This document shows positions 52,216 to 61,034 of a DNA stretch of 64,000 nt, one piece after another. Made by a program: the position numbers and the translations under genes. Source of the DNA: Agrococcus jejuensis (lineage in GTDB: Bacteria; Actinomycetota; Actinomycetes; Actinomycetales; Microbacteriaceae); contig NZ_VEFR01000002.1 of NCBI RefSeq assembly GCF_007679035.1, positions 599,245 to 663,244 of the forward strand, written 5' to 3'. The notes under the pieces were generated by a model that saw only the letters and a list, made by a program, of their open reading frames with translations, was not told the DNA's origin and searched no databases. The first letter of the stretch is position 1. Each line of letters begins with the position of its first letter.

Positions 52216-52893
52216 TCAGACGGCCGGCGCCGCCGCGGTCGGGCCCTCGGTCGGCACGCGCAGCGGGATGCGCGAGGGCAGCAGCCCGAGCCTGCGGCGC
52301 GACACCGCCCGCGCGACCTCGTACGCGAGCGCGATGAGATGGTCGTCGCCGCGAGGGTCGTCGACGAACGCGGCGCCGACGACGGCGTCGACGACGTGGA
52401 AGCAATCGACGAACCGCTCCCGGTAGTCGTCGTCGACCACGATGCCGTGGCGCGGGCCGATCGCGGCGGACACGCGCTCGACGAGCTCGACGACCACGGC
52501 GCCCATGGGCCGCATCGACGTGGGCAGCGTCTCGCCCGTGCGCACCGAGCGGTACCCGGGCAGGTCGCGGTACAGCGCCACGTACGCGTCGAACAGCGCC
52601 GTGAGCTCGTCGAGCACGTCCTCGCGCGGCTCGGCGATGACCTCGTCGAACCGCTCGCCGAGCATGCGCACGTTGCGGTCGGCGATGCCCTGCAGGATCG
52701 CGATGCGGTCGGGGAAGTAGCGGTAGACGGTGCCGACCCCGGCCCCGGCTCGCTCGGCCACGAGCGTCGTCGTGAGCAGCTCGGTGCCGACCTCGTCGAC
52801 CACCGCCGCGGCGGCGTCGAGGATCTCGTCGATCCGATCGGATGCGCGGCGCTGCACGGGCGGCGTACGGAGGGCCTTGCGCTGCGGGCTCAT
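52216..52893 (-). CDS. TetR-family transcriptional regulator
   Basis: 225 residues. HTH at about 25-65 (ILDAAAAVVDEVGTELLTTTLVAERAGAGVGTVYRYFPDRIAILQGI); the C-terminal domain has the LYRDLPGYRSVRTGETLP segment of a group common in actinobacteria. Strong GAGGAGGGG ribosome binding site. GACACCGTGTC (52958-52968), an 11-bp palindrome upstream, is a weak operator candidate. Convergent with copy 2 of the amidohydrolase, so a role in this locus is only possible. Confidence 0.9.
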   Translation of the reverse strand: MSPQRKALRTPPVQRRASDRIDEILDAAAAVVDEVGTELLTTTLVAERAGAGVGTVYRYFPDRIAILQGIADRNVRMLGERFDEVIAEPREDVLDELTALFDAYVALYRDLPGYRSVRTGETLPTSMRPMGAVVVELVERVSAAIGPRHGIVVDDDYRERFVDCFHVVDAVVGAAFVDDPRGDDHLIALAYEVARAVSRRRLGLLPSRIPLRVPTEGPTAAAPAV

Positions 52894-52994
52894 GGCGGTC
52901 CCCCCTCCTCGTCGCTCCATCCTGCGACGATCGCCGTCATCCTGGCACGACCGGTGGACACCGTGTCGCGAATTCGTACCCTGGCCGCGCGCGT

Positions 52995-53026
52995 GCGGGC
53001 GGCGCCAGCCGAGGGGGGCGCCCGCC
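52995..53026 (-). terminator. Bulged hairpin after the histidine phosphatase gene
   Basis: GCGGGC.GGCGCC and GGCGCCCGC fold with a bulge around a 9-base loop, 18 bases beyond the stop at 53044. Confidence 0.45.
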
Positions 53027-53043
53027 GAGCCGGCGTCCCCTCG

Positions 53044-53805
53044 TCAGGCCGCGAAGGCCTCGGGGCGCTCGCCGACGCCGTCGAGCGACCACGTCGTGCC
53101 CTGCAGGCGCACGGTCGAGATCGAGCAGTTCGGCAGGATCGTCGTGGGCGTCATCTCGGGCGTCAGCTGCCGCAGCAGCGTCGTGATGAATCCGCCGTGG
53201 CTCACGACGAGCACCGTGCGCTCGTCGCCTGCCGTCGCATCGGCCGTGACGGTCTCGATGACGTGCGACAGCGCGCGGTCGGCCCGCACGACGGTCTCGG
53301 CCGCCTTCTCGCTCTGCCCCGTCTCGTCGAGGTCGGCGATGCCGTCGAAGATGTCGCTCCACGACATGCGGTCGGCGAGCACGCGCATCGCCGACAGCTC
53401 ACGGTCGACCTCGAGCCCGTGCTGCGCGAAGAGGCGCCCCCACACGACGGCCGACGGCACCTCCTCGTGCCCGCCGAAGTTCCACTCGCGCAGGTCGTCG
53501 CGCAGCTCGAGCGACGGCGGCGAGGGATGCGCGGCGAGGATGCCCTCGGCCGTCAGGCGCGTGCGCTCGAGGTCGCTCGAGAAGGCCGCGTCGAGCCGCA
53601 CGTCCGCGAGCGCGGCGCCGGCAGCGGCGATCTGCTCGCGACCGCGCTCGGTGATCGGCGAGTTCGACCAGCCCTGCATGACATGGGCGACGTTGTACTC
53701 GGTCTCGGCGTGCCGCACGATGTGCAGCGTCAGCGAGACGCCGTCGGCGAGCGCGCCGAGCTCATCGGGCAGTCGCTGCCTACCGGTGGTCATGGCCTCG
53801 GTCAT
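53044..53805 (-). CDS. Histidine phosphatase (phosphoglycerate-mutase-like)
   Basis: 253 residues. Catalytic motif LHIVRHAETEYNVAHVMQGWSN near residue 28 (phospho-His in RHAE), second His in VLVVSHGGFITTLL. Branch-1 family acting on small phosphate esters; substrate unknown. The ATG overlaps the stop of the CopD-CtaG gene (ATGA), so they are translationally coupled. Confidence 0.9.
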   Translation of the reverse strand: MTEAMTTGRQRLPDELGALADGVSLTLHIVRHAETEYNVAHVMQGWSNSPITERGREQIAAAGAALADVRLDAAFSSDLERTRLTAEGILAAHPSPPSLELRDDLREWNFGGHEEVPSAVVWGRLFAQHGLEVDRELSAMRVLADRMSWSDIFDGIADLDETGQSEKAAETVVRADRALSHVIETVTADATAGDERTVLVVSHGGFITTLLRQLTPEMTPTTILPNCSISTVRLQGTTWSLDGVGERPEAFAA

Positions 53806-55730
53806 CGCTTCGACATCCTCTCGAGCATCGCGTTGTAGTCCTGCAGGTCCGCGTCGCCGTCGCGGTCGGCCTTGCGGTCGACGCGGCGCTGCTCGCGTTG
53901 GTCGGTGCGCGCCCACAGCACGCAGGTGATGAGCGCGAGCACGATCGTGGGGAACTCGCCGATCGACCAGGCGATGCCGCCGCCGACCTGCTGGTCCTCG
54001 AGCGCGTCCACGCCGTTGCCCATCGCGCCGAACCAGTCGGCGAGCAGCAGTCCCTCGCCCGTCATGATCGTGACGCCGAAGAACGCGTGCGCCGCCATCG
54101 CGGCGAGCAGCATGACGAGGCGCATGGGGAACGGCGTGCGGTGCGACGACGGGTCGGTGCCGATGAGCGCCTGCACGAACAGGTAGCCCGAGCCGACGAA
54201 GTGCACGACCATCCACACGTGACCGAGGTGGTTCTCCATCGCCCAGCGGAACAGCGGCGAGAAGTAGAACACCCACAGGCTCGCCACGAAGATGCCCGTC
54301 GAGACGATCGGATGCCCGATCACCTGCATGTAGCGGGAGTGGACGATCGCGAGCAGCCACTCGCGACCGCCGCGCGTGCCGTCGGTGCGCTTCGTCAGCG
54401 CGCGCATGCCGAGCGTGATGGGCGCGCCCGGCACGAGCAGCAGCGGCACGGCCATGCCGAGCAGCATGTGGCCGGCCATGTGGAACGAGAACTGGTAGTG
54501 CTCGTAGACCGCGAGCGGCCCCGAGGTGACCCATGCGAGCAGGCCGACGCCCGCGAGCCATGAGATGGTGCGCAGCACCGGCCACGCATCGCCGCGACGA
54601 CGCAGGCGCACGACGCCCGCGACGTAGAAGAAGGCCAGCATGGCGCACACGACGGCCCACAGCGGGTCGAGCGACCACTCCGTGACGAGGCGGCCCAGGT
54701 CGAAGGTCGGCGGCAGCGGCGAGCCGGTGAGGATCGTGGCGGGGCTCGAGTCGACGAGCGTCTCGGACACCGGCGTCGGGGTCTGCGCGAGGCCGTTCGC
54801 GACGCCCATCGCGACGCCCATGAACGCGAGCTCGGCGACGAGGAACCAGCGCACGCGACCCGTCTCGACCGCGCGAGGGATGAGGCGCGTGCGCTGCCAC
54901 GCTCCGAAGGCGCCGAGCACGACGAGCAGCACGGTCTTCACGACGACGAGTGCGCCGTACGGGGTCGCGAGCCCTTCCCAGCCCGTGCGGACCCACGCCG
55001 AGACGACGCCCGAGAAGCCGACGACCGCGAACGACACGAGCGCGAGCGACGAGTAGCGGCGCATCGCGTCGTGCAGGCTCGGGCTGCGGTCGAGGCGCAG
55101 GATCGCGAGATGGATGAGGCCGCCGACCCAGATGCTCACGAACACGAGGTGCAGCCAGAGCGAGCTCGTCGCGAGCGTGTGGTTCTCGGCCGTGCCGGCG
55201 TGACCGGCCGCGGCGAGCAGCACGAGCGGCGCCGCCGAGAGCACCGTCACCCACGCGATGCCCGCGGCGGAGCGCACGACGACGAGCAGCGTCGTCACGA
55301 CGGCGAACGCGAGCGTCGCCGCGCCGAGGTACTGACCGCGCTCGATCTGCGTGAAGAACTGCAGGAAGGAGTCGGTGAACGTCGCGTCGACCGACAGGGG
55401 GCTCGTGACGAGGGTGCGGAACGCGAGGAAGGCGACGGCGGCGGATGCGGCGGTCGCGACGCCCGCGGCCGCGGCCGCGACGTCGATGGCTCGATCCCAC
55501 GCCTTCGAGCCCGGCACGAGCGCGAAGCACGACAGCACGAGCCCGCCGATGAGCGTCGCGGTGGCGATGTCCTGCAGCAGTCGGGCGATGGGCGTGCCCC
55601 ATCGCACGCCGGCACCGGGGTCGCCGACCGTGAGCGGGGCCGCTCCGCCGCCGAGCTCGAGGGCGATGATGACGGCGACGAGTCCTGCGGCGACGACGGC
55701 ACCGGGACCGATCAGTCTCGCTCGTGCCAC
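53802..55730 (-). CDS. ctaG: CopD/CtaG fusion: copper resistance and cytochrome oxidase assembly protein
   Basis: 642 residues, about 14-16 transmembrane helices. The N-terminal half (about 60-330) is a CopD domain (LWLHLVFVSIWVGGLIHLAILR holds its His-rich helix); the C-terminal half is CtaG/caa3-type assembly factor (YEHYQFSFHMAGHMLLGMAVPLLL, then NHLGHVWMVVHFVGSGYLFV), with several His for copper. It probably imports or delivers copper to cytochrome oxidase. GTG start at 55730 is supported by TACCCT six bases upstream; an ATG at 55778 is less likely. Confidence 0.9.
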   Translation of the reverse strand: MARARLIGPGAVVAAGLVAVIIALELGGGAAPLTVGDPGAGVRWGTPIARLLQDIATATLIGGLVLSCFALVPGSKAWDRAIDVAAAAAGVATAASAAVAFLAFRTLVTSPLSVDATFTDSFLQFFTQIERGQYLGAATLAFAVVTTLLVVVRSAAGIAWVTVLSAAPLVLLAAAGHAGTAENHTLATSSLWLHLVFVSIWVGGLIHLAILRLDRSPSLHDAMRRYSSLALVSFAVVGFSGVVSAWVRTGWEGLATPYGALVVVKTVLLVVLGAFGAWQRTRLIPRAVETGRVRWFLVAELAFMGVAMGVANGLAQTPTPVSETLVDSSPATILTGSPLPPTFDLGRLVTEWSLDPLWAVVCAMLAFFYVAGVVRLRRRGDAWPVLRTISWLAGVGLLAWVTSGPLAVYEHYQFSFHMAGHMLLGMAVPLLLVPGAPITLGMRALTKRTDGTRGGREWLLAIVHSRYMQVIGHPIVSTGIFVASLWVFYFSPLFRWAMENHLGHVWMVVHFVGSGYLFVQALIGTDPSSHRTPFPMRLVMLLAAMAAHAFFGVTIMTGEGLLLADWFGAMGNGVDALEDQQVGGGIAWSIGEFPTIVLALITCVLWARTDQREQRRVDRKADRDGDADLQDYNAMLERMSKR

Positions 55731-55736
55731 GCATCC

Positions 55737-55742
55737 AGGGTA
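55737..55742 (-). promoter_or_regulatory. -10 element of ctaG
   Basis: TACCCT on the minus strand, six bases before the GTG at 55730. Confidence 0.5.
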
Positions 55743-55881
55743 TCGGCGCACCCTATGCATGCCCGCCCTCGGCCTCACGGTCCCGATCGGTCACGTGTGC
55801 CGCCCGATCGGGCAGCAGTGACGCGCCCACCGGCGTGGCACGAACCACACCTGCCCGATCGAGGAGCCGGCCGCACGACGA

Positions 55882-55908
55882 AGGCCCCCGTCGAGATGAC
55901 GGGGGCCT
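55882..55908 (-). terminator. Terminator of the HU gene
   Basis: AGGCCCCCGTC and GACGGGGGCCT around GAGAT: an 11-bp perfect stem 22 bases beyond the HU stop, followed by TCG on the minus strand. Confidence 0.85.
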
Positions 55909-55929
55909 GCGTGCGCTGCGAAGCGGTGA

Positions 55930-56214
55930 CTACTTGACGGCAGCCTTGAGCTTCGAGCCAGCGGTCAGCTTGACGCGGTGGCCGGCAGCGATCTTGATCT
56001 CGGCGCCCGTCTGCGGGTTGCGGCCCGTGCGGGCAGCGGTCGCGGTGCGCTCGGCCGTGAGGAAGCCGGGGATCGACACCTTGTCGCCCTTGGCGACGGC
56101 GCCCGAGATCTCGGCGAACAGCGCGTCGAGCACAGCGCCGACGGTGGCCTGGCTGGCGTCGGTCGACGCGGCGATCTTCGCGACGAGGGTCGTCTTGTTG
56201 ATGGTCTCTGCCAT
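55930..56214 (-). CDS. hup: HU-family nucleoid protein
   Basis: 94 residues, the length of a classical HU without the long Lys-rich tail of mycobacterial HupB. MAETINKTTLVAKIAASTDASQATVGAVLDALF forms the helical body, KVSIPGFLTAERTATAARTGRNPQTG the DNA-binding arm. Bends and compacts DNA as a homodimer. AGGAGG-type ribosome binding site. High expression likely. Confidence 0.95.
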   Translation of the reverse strand: MAETINKTTLVAKIAASTDASQATVGAVLDALFAEISGAVAKGDKVSIPGFLTAERTATAARTGRNPQTGAEIKIAAGHRVKLTAGSKLKAAVK

Positions 56215-56527
56215 GGTGTCCTCCTGGACTCGTTCCTGCCCCGCCAGGGCGGGTCGTGCACGGCGGCCCGGTCAGTGCCCGTGCCGCACCGCCACGGTAC
56301 CCGCGCAGCGCGTGCCGACCGCGCAGGCGGGGCCGACACGCCGGAGATTCCGCGGGATTCCGCGGGATTCAGGGTCGATTCGTGGCAATCCGACCCGAAT
56401 CGGGCCTTCCATGCATCTCGTCGGCCCGGACGCCGAGCAGCGCGCACGGCCGACCGTCCCGCTCGTTCGCACCGTGCGTGCAGCCCGGATCCAACCTTCG
56501 GTGCGGCCTCGGGGATACGGTCGCGAC
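56215..56527. promoter_or_regulatory. Divergent region between HU and a lipoprotein gene
   Basis: 313 bp without a gene. GATTCCGCGG is repeated twice followed by GATTC (56346-56370), running into an imperfect inverted repeat (56366-56401; GATTC.GGGTCG against CGACCC.GAATC). These lie 130-190 bases upstream of hup and may be protein-binding sites. TACGGT at 56516-56521 is the -10 of the rightward gene. Confidence 0.5.
56516..56521 (+). promoter_or_regulatory. -10 element of the gene at 56528
   Basis: TACGGT followed by six bases and the ATG. Confidence 0.45.
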
Positions 56528-57550
56528 ATGCCCCATCCCCTGCGCCGACGACGGCGCGTCACGCTCGCCGCCGCGCTCGCCGTCGGAGCGGTCGCGACCA
56601 CGACGCTCGCAGCATGCACCCCCGACGCCTCGGGGGCCGGAGCACTCGCACAGCGATACGTCGACCTCATCGCGAGCGCCGACGCCGACGACCTCGAGGC
56701 CCTCTGGATGGCCTCCGGCGCCGAGCCGGCGATCGGGAGGGCGGCGGGGCAGCTGCTGCTCGACGCCACGGAGCGCATCGAGGTGCTGGAGGTCGGCGAC
56801 CCGTCGCCGGCGGCCACCTCGACGTCGGCCGACGGCGTCGGGTCGGACGTCGAGGGGTGGGAGGCCGTGCAGGTGCCCGTGCGCTACGCGCTCGCAGGCA
56901 CCGAGCACGACGGCGTCGTCGTGCTCGCGCCGCTCGAGGATGCGCCGCGCGGCCTCGAGCGCAGCTGGCGCGTCGTCGCCCCGCTCATGGGCGAGCTCCA
57001 GGTGCCCGCGACCGGCATCGCCGGCCTCACGCCCGACGTCTTCGTCGGCGGCACGCGTCTCGAGATCGACTCGGCGTACGCCGGCGCGAGCATCCCGCTG
57101 TTCCCCGGCGTCTACGACGTCGATCGTCGCGCCGAGCCGTACCTGGCAGCCGAGACGTCGGCCGTCACGGTCGTGGCCGGCGCGTCGGCAGCGCTCCCCG
57201 ACCTGCCGCTCGAGCCGACCGACGAGACGGCGACGGTGCTGCAGACCTCCTCCGACGAGCTGTTCGCGCGGTGCGCGCAGGAGCTGATCGAGTGCCCGTT
57301 CGACATCGGCGACCTCGCGAGCGACCTCGGCCTCCCCTATCCGTGGCAGGCCGAGGTGACGTCGGCGCCGACGATCACGCTCGGCGATCGGTTCACCCTG
57401 ACCATCGAGGGCGGGGCGCTGCTCGTGCAGGGTGACGATGGCCCCGTGACGCTCACCTTCTCGGGCAGCGGCCCGTGGTTCATCGACAACCAGTCGTGGC
57501 GCCCGTACCTGCCGTACACCGACCTCGCGCTCACGGTGGACGCATCGTGA
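56528..57550 (+). CDS. Putative lipoprotein, NTF2-like start
   Basis: 340 residues. Arg-rich signal peptide with lipobox TLAAC (Cys about 27). The first 100 mature residues (LAQRYVDLIASADADDLEALWM) look NTF2/cystatin-like; the rest is beta-rich with one cysteine pair (FARCAQELIECPF). Surface-anchored, unknown role. Overlaps the next lipoprotein gene (GTGA), so the two are made together. Confidence 0.8.
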   Translation: MPHPLRRRRRVTLAAALAVGAVATTTLAACTPDASGAGALAQRYVDLIASADADDLEALWMASGAEPAIGRAAGQLLLDATERIEVLEVGDPSPAATSTSADGVGSDVEGWEAVQVPVRYALAGTEHDGVVVLAPLEDAPRGLERSWRVVAPLMGELQVPATGIAGLTPDVFVGGTRLEIDSAYAGASIPLFPGVYDVDRRAEPYLAAETSAVTVVAGASAALPDLPLEPTDETATVLQTSSDELFARCAQELIECPFDIGDLASDLGLPYPWQAEVTSAPTITLGDRFTLTIEGGALLVQGDDGPVTLTFSGSGPWFIDNQSWRPYLPYTDLALTVDAS

Positions 57551-58245
57551 GGCGCGCGCTGGCCGCCGTCGTCGCCTCCACGCTGGCCCTCGCGGGCTGT
57601 GCAGCGACCGACGTCGAGGCCGACCCCACCATCGAGGGTGCGCGCGCCGCGGTCGAGGCGTACGTCGATGCCGTCGCCTCGCTCGACCTCGACACGGCGA
57701 ACGCCATGACCGATGCCCGCGCCCTCGCGGCGCCGTCCGCCAGCTCGCCGGCCGACGACGTGACCGCCGCGCTGCCGAACGCGATCGCAGCGATCGAGGA
57801 CCCGTGGATCGCGTACGAGGGGATCGACTTCACACGACTCGACCCCGACGGGCAGGGCGAGACGACCGACGTCGTGTGGTTCACGGTGTCGTTCACGATC
57901 GCGGGCATCGCCGGTGCGGACCACGTCCAGGTCACGAGGATCGGCGACGACGAGGGCGACGTCGGCGACTGGCTCGTCACCGATCCGCTGCTCGTCGAGG
58001 CCGAGTCGTTCGTCGACGAGACGATCGCCGTGGCGTCGTTCGGCGGCGTCGAGATCGAGACCGTCGGCGGCAACGCCTACCAGCCGGTGTGGGGCTACCC
58101 GGCGCTCTACGTCCACGAGGCGATCGCGCTGGCGCCCGACGTGCCCTCCGACGCCGTCGTCACGCCGCTCGAGGTGCCGATCGGCGTGACGATCGAGCCG
58201 AGGTGGGACGAGTCGCTGCGGATGCTCCAGGTCGAGGAGCGCTAG
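57547..58245 (+). CDS. Putative lipoprotein, NTF2-like start
   Basis: 232 residues, GTG start overlapping the preceding stop. Lipobox LAGC (Cys18), then an Ala-rich helix (ARAAVEAYVDAVASLDLDTANAMTDARAL) that parallels the first domain of the preceding protein, and a beta-rich end. Probably a paralogue that acts with its neighbour; function unknown. Confidence 0.8.
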   Translation: MRRALAAVVASTLALAGCAATDVEADPTIEGARAAVEAYVDAVASLDLDTANAMTDARALAAPSASSPADDVTAALPNAIAAIEDPWIAYEGIDFTRLDPDGQGETTDVVWFTVSFTIAGIAGADHVQVTRIGDDEGDVGDWLVTDPLLVEAESFVDETIAVASFGGVEIETVGGNAYQPVWGYPALYVHEAIALAPDVPSDAVVTPLEVPIGVTIEPRWDESLRMLQVEER

Positions 58246-58248
58246 CGG

Positions 58249-58983
58249 CTAGCCCTGCAACGCCGCGACGCGGGCGGCCTCGCGCGCCTCCGCGGCGCTG
58301 CGACGGCGGTCGAACCACGGCAGCGTGCGCCCGACGACGGGGCCGACGCCGAAGGCGAAGATGAGCGCGCCGACGCCGAGCGGGCCACCCAGCAGCAGGC
58401 CGACGACGAGCACCGAGCCCTCGATGAGCGTGCGCGCGAGCCAGATCGGCCACCGCGTCACGCGCACGATGCCCGTCATGAGGCCGTCGCGCGGCCCCGG
58501 GCCGAAGCGCGCCGTGATGTACATGCCGGTCGCGATGGCGAGCACGACGAGCCCGAGCAGGAACAGCGGCACGCGGAACCACCACGTCGCGGGGTCGGCC
58601 GTGGGCACGCGCGGCACGATCGCGAGCGTGAGCTCGGCGAAGGGACCCACGAGCAGGCCGTTCACGAGCGTGCCGACGCCCACGCGCTGTCGCAGCGGGA
58701 TCCAGAGCAGCAGGACCGCGGCCGAGGTGAGGATGATGATGAGCCCGAAGCCCAGGCCCGTCTGCTGCTGGATGCCGAGCGTCAGCACGTCCCACGGCGA
58801 GACGCCGATCTCGGCGCGCACCATGAGCCCGATGCCGACGCCGTAGAGCCAGAGGCCGACGACGAGCTGCACGAGGCGGCGGCCGACGTCGCGACGCGAG
58901 ACGGCCTCGACCGGCAGCACGAGCCGCGTGAGCCATGCAGGCATGGCGAGGCGTCGGCGTGCGGATGCGGCGGGCTGGGTCAT
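58249..58983 (-). CDS. YczE/YitT-type membrane protein
   Basis: 244 residues, five transmembrane helices. LYGVGIGLMVRAEIGVSPWDVLTLGI matches the DUF161/YczE group, and GMYITARFGPGPRDGLMTGI the second conserved loop. YczE proteins are typically paired with a MocR regulator, as here. Transport role suspected, substrate unknown. Start at MTQPA; CATGCT seven bases upstream may be its -10. Confidence 0.88.
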   Translation of the reverse strand: MTQPAASARRRLAMPAWLTRLVLPVEAVSRRDVGRRLVQLVVGLWLYGVGIGLMVRAEIGVSPWDVLTLGIQQQTGLGFGLIIILTSAAVLLLWIPLRQRVGVGTLVNGLLVGPFAELTLAIVPRVPTADPATWWFRVPLFLLGLVVLAIATGMYITARFGPGPRDGLMTGIVRVTRWPIWLARTLIEGSVLVVGLLLGGPLGVGALIFAFGVGPVVGRTLPWFDRRRSAAEAREAARVAALQG

Positions 58984-59004
58984 GCATGCCAGCATGCGAC
59001 GAGA

Positions 59005-59060
59005 GTGGCCCTGGATGCACGGTCCACCGGTGAGCGCGTGGCCCGTGCAATCCGGTCCAC
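59005..59060. promoter_or_regulatory. Twin MocR operators between yczE and its regulator
   Basis: Two 23-bp sites, 59005-59027 and 59038-59060, each read GTGGCCC-N8-CGGTCCAC, itself a partial palindrome, in direct orientation and 33 bp apart. Each lies about 20 bases from the start codon of one of the divergent genes. Direct repeats are the normal MocR target. Confidence 0.8.
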
Positions 59061-59079
59061 TCGGGGGCATGATGGTGCG

Positions 59080-60483
59080 ATGGGATCAAGGCTCGGTCGC
59101 CAGCTCGGCGAGTGGTACCAGGGCGGCGCCGTGGCGCAGTCGCTCGCCGACCGCATCCGCATGCTCATCCTCGACGGCCGTCTCACGGTCGGCGAGCGCG
59201 TGCCGAGCGAGCGGGCGCTCGCCGCCGAGGTGGGCCGCTCGCGCGCCACCGTCACGAAGGCGTACGAGACGCTCGCCGACGCCGGCTACCTCGCCCGCGT
59301 GCACGGCTCCGGCACGCGCGTCGCCCTCCCCCACCGCTCGGCGACGCGCGTGCCCGCCCCCAGCGACGACGTCATCGACCTCACGATCGCATCGGTCGGC
59401 TCGACGCCCGGGCTGCACGCCGCGACCGTGCGGGCGCTCGACCGGCTCGCATCGCTGCTCGGCACCCCCGGCTACTCCCTCGACGGGCTGGCCGACCTCC
59501 GCGAGCGCATCGCCGCGCGCTACACGCAGCGCGGCCTGCCCACCGACCCGTCGCAGATCGTCGTGACGAGCGGCGCGATGCACGCGCTCACGCTCATCAC
59601 GGCGGCGTTCGGCGAGCGCGGTCGCGCGGCGATCGTCGAGCAGCCCACGTTCCCGCACGCCATGGATGCGCTGCGCCGCGTCGGCATGCGCCTCGTGCCG
59701 ACGCCGGTGACGCCAGAGGGGTGGGATCTCGCGCACCTCGCCGGCCGCATCCGCGAGACCAGGCCCGGCATCGTCTACACGATCGCCGACCTGCACAACC
59801 CGACCGGCGCGACCATGCCCGACCTCGAGCGCGCGAAGCTCGCCGCGACCGCGCGCAGCGTCGGCGCGCTCGTGATCGTCGACGAGACGTGCGTCGAGCT
59901 CGACGTCGATCGCGGCTGGACGCCGCATCCCTTCGCAGCGCACGGCCCGGCGATCAGCATCGGCTCGATGTCGAAGCTCGCGTGGGGCGGCCTGCGCATC
60001 GGCTGGATCCGCGCGGACGCACCGCACGTCGAGCGGCTGCTCGCGGTGCGGCCGTCGTTCGACCTCGGCAGCCCGCTGCTCGAGCAGTGCATCGCCACCG
60101 AGCTGCTCGACGACATGGAGGGGCTGCTCGCGCACACGCGCCGCCGCCTCACGGCCGGTCGCGCGTCGGTGCGCGCCGGGCTCGCGACGCACCTGCCCGG
60201 CGTCGTGATGCCCGCGGTGCCCGGCGGCCTCGCCGCGTGGGTCGACCTCGGCTCGCCGATCTCGACGAACCTGTCGCTCGCCGCCCGCGAGCACGGGCTG
60301 CTGCTGCCGCCCGGACCGCGCTTCACGGCGACGGGCGTGCTCGACCGCTTCGCCCGCATCCCCATCACGTGGGAGCCCGAGGTCATGGATGCCGCGATGG
60401 AGCGGCTCGGGATGGCGTGGCGCGACCTGCGCGCCGGATCGACGCCGCGCGGCGGCGCCTACGAGGAGCTCGCGGTCGTCTGA
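59080..60483 (+). CDS. MocR-family regulator (GntR HTH + aminotransferase-like domain)
   Basis: 467 residues. GntR-type winged helix at about 25-85 (LADRIRMLILDGRLTVGERVPSERALAAEVGRSRATVTKAYETL) fused to a fold-type I PLP domain; the PLP lysine is in SIGSMSKLAWGGLRIGW, and DLHNPTGATM is the cofactor loop. Such proteins sense PLP or an amino acid/amine adduct. Divergent from yczE (a YczR-type pair), with twin operators between. ATG at 59080; one at 59072 is out of frame. Confidence 0.92.
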   Translation: MGSRLGRQLGEWYQGGAVAQSLADRIRMLILDGRLTVGERVPSERALAAEVGRSRATVTKAYETLADAGYLARVHGSGTRVALPHRSATRVPAPSDDVIDLTIASVGSTPGLHAATVRALDRLASLLGTPGYSLDGLADLRERIAARYTQRGLPTDPSQIVVTSGAMHALTLITAAFGERGRAAIVEQPTFPHAMDALRRVGMRLVPTPVTPEGWDLAHLAGRIRETRPGIVYTIADLHNPTGATMPDLERAKLAATARSVGALVIVDETCVELDVDRGWTPHPFAAHGPAISIGSMSKLAWGGLRIGWIRADAPHVERLLAVRPSFDLGSPLLEQCIATELLDDMEGLLAHTRRRLTAGRASVRAGLATHLPGVVMPAVPGGLAAWVDLGSPISTNLSLAAREHGLLLPPGPRFTATGVLDRFARIPITWEPEVMDAAMERLGMAWRDLRAGSTPRGGAYEELAVV

Positions 60484-60497
60484 CCCGCGCTCGGCAC

Positions 60498-60536
60498 GTC
60501 GACGGCCCCGGGCGCGGATCGCCCGGGGCCGTCGAC
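60498..60536. terminator. Bidirectional terminator
   Basis: A perfect 16-bp stem (GTCGACGGCCCCGGGC and its complement) around 7 bases, between the convergent mocR and Gln-rich protein genes. Confidence 0.85.
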
Positions 60537-60542
60537 GCACCG

Positions 60543-60893
60543 TCAGGCGGGCGCGGGTCCGTCGCGCAGCTGCTGCTGCGACGACTGCTGCTGCTGCGGC
60601 GGCGCAGTCGAGTCGGCCTGCACGCTCGGCGCCTGCTGCTGCCACGCGCGCTGGTCGGCATCCGTCGCCTGCGCCACGGGTGACGCAGGCGCCTGCACGA
60701 CGGGCGCCGCCACGGGCGCCGCGACGACCCGCGCGGGCTCGCCGCGCACGGCGCGCTCGATGGCGCCGAGCCTGCGCAGCACGAGCACGCCGAACAGCAC
60801 GACGCCGCCGAGCACGAGCAGCGTGACGATCGACTGGGCGATCGCCGCGCCGTCGATGCCCGGCCCGCCCCCGAATCCGGGTCCTGGGTTCAT
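60543..60893 (-). CDS. Small membrane protein with Gln-rich tail
   Basis: 116 residues. Gly-rich start, one transmembrane helix (AIAQSIVTLLVLGGVVLFGVLVL), short basic turn, then an Ala/Pro/Val-rich and Gln-rich cytosolic tail (APPQQQQSSQQQLRD). Disordered tail; may scaffold proteins at the membrane (inference). GGAGGAGGGACC ribosome binding site. No known family. Confidence 0.75.
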   Translation of the reverse strand: MNPGPGFGGGPGIDGAAIAQSIVTLLVLGGVVLFGVLVLRRLGAIERAVRGEPARVVAAPVAAPVVQAPASPVAQATDADQRAWQQQAPSVQADSTAPPQQQQSSQQQLRDGPAPA

Positions 60894-61021
60894 GGTCCCT
60901 CCTCCTGCCGTCCAGCGTCCGCCCGACGGCCTCTCACTGCCTCGCACGGTAGGCACGACGACGATGCGCCCACGGTGGCGCGCATTGGAGACGCACAAGA
61001 GCGGGCGCCGGGCGATGGGCG

Positions 61022-61027
61022 TACCGT
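61022..61027 (+). promoter_or_regulatory. -10 element of the lipoprotein gene at 61035
   Basis: TACCGT followed by seven bases and the ATG. Confidence 0.45.
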
Positions 61028-61034
61028 CGGACGG

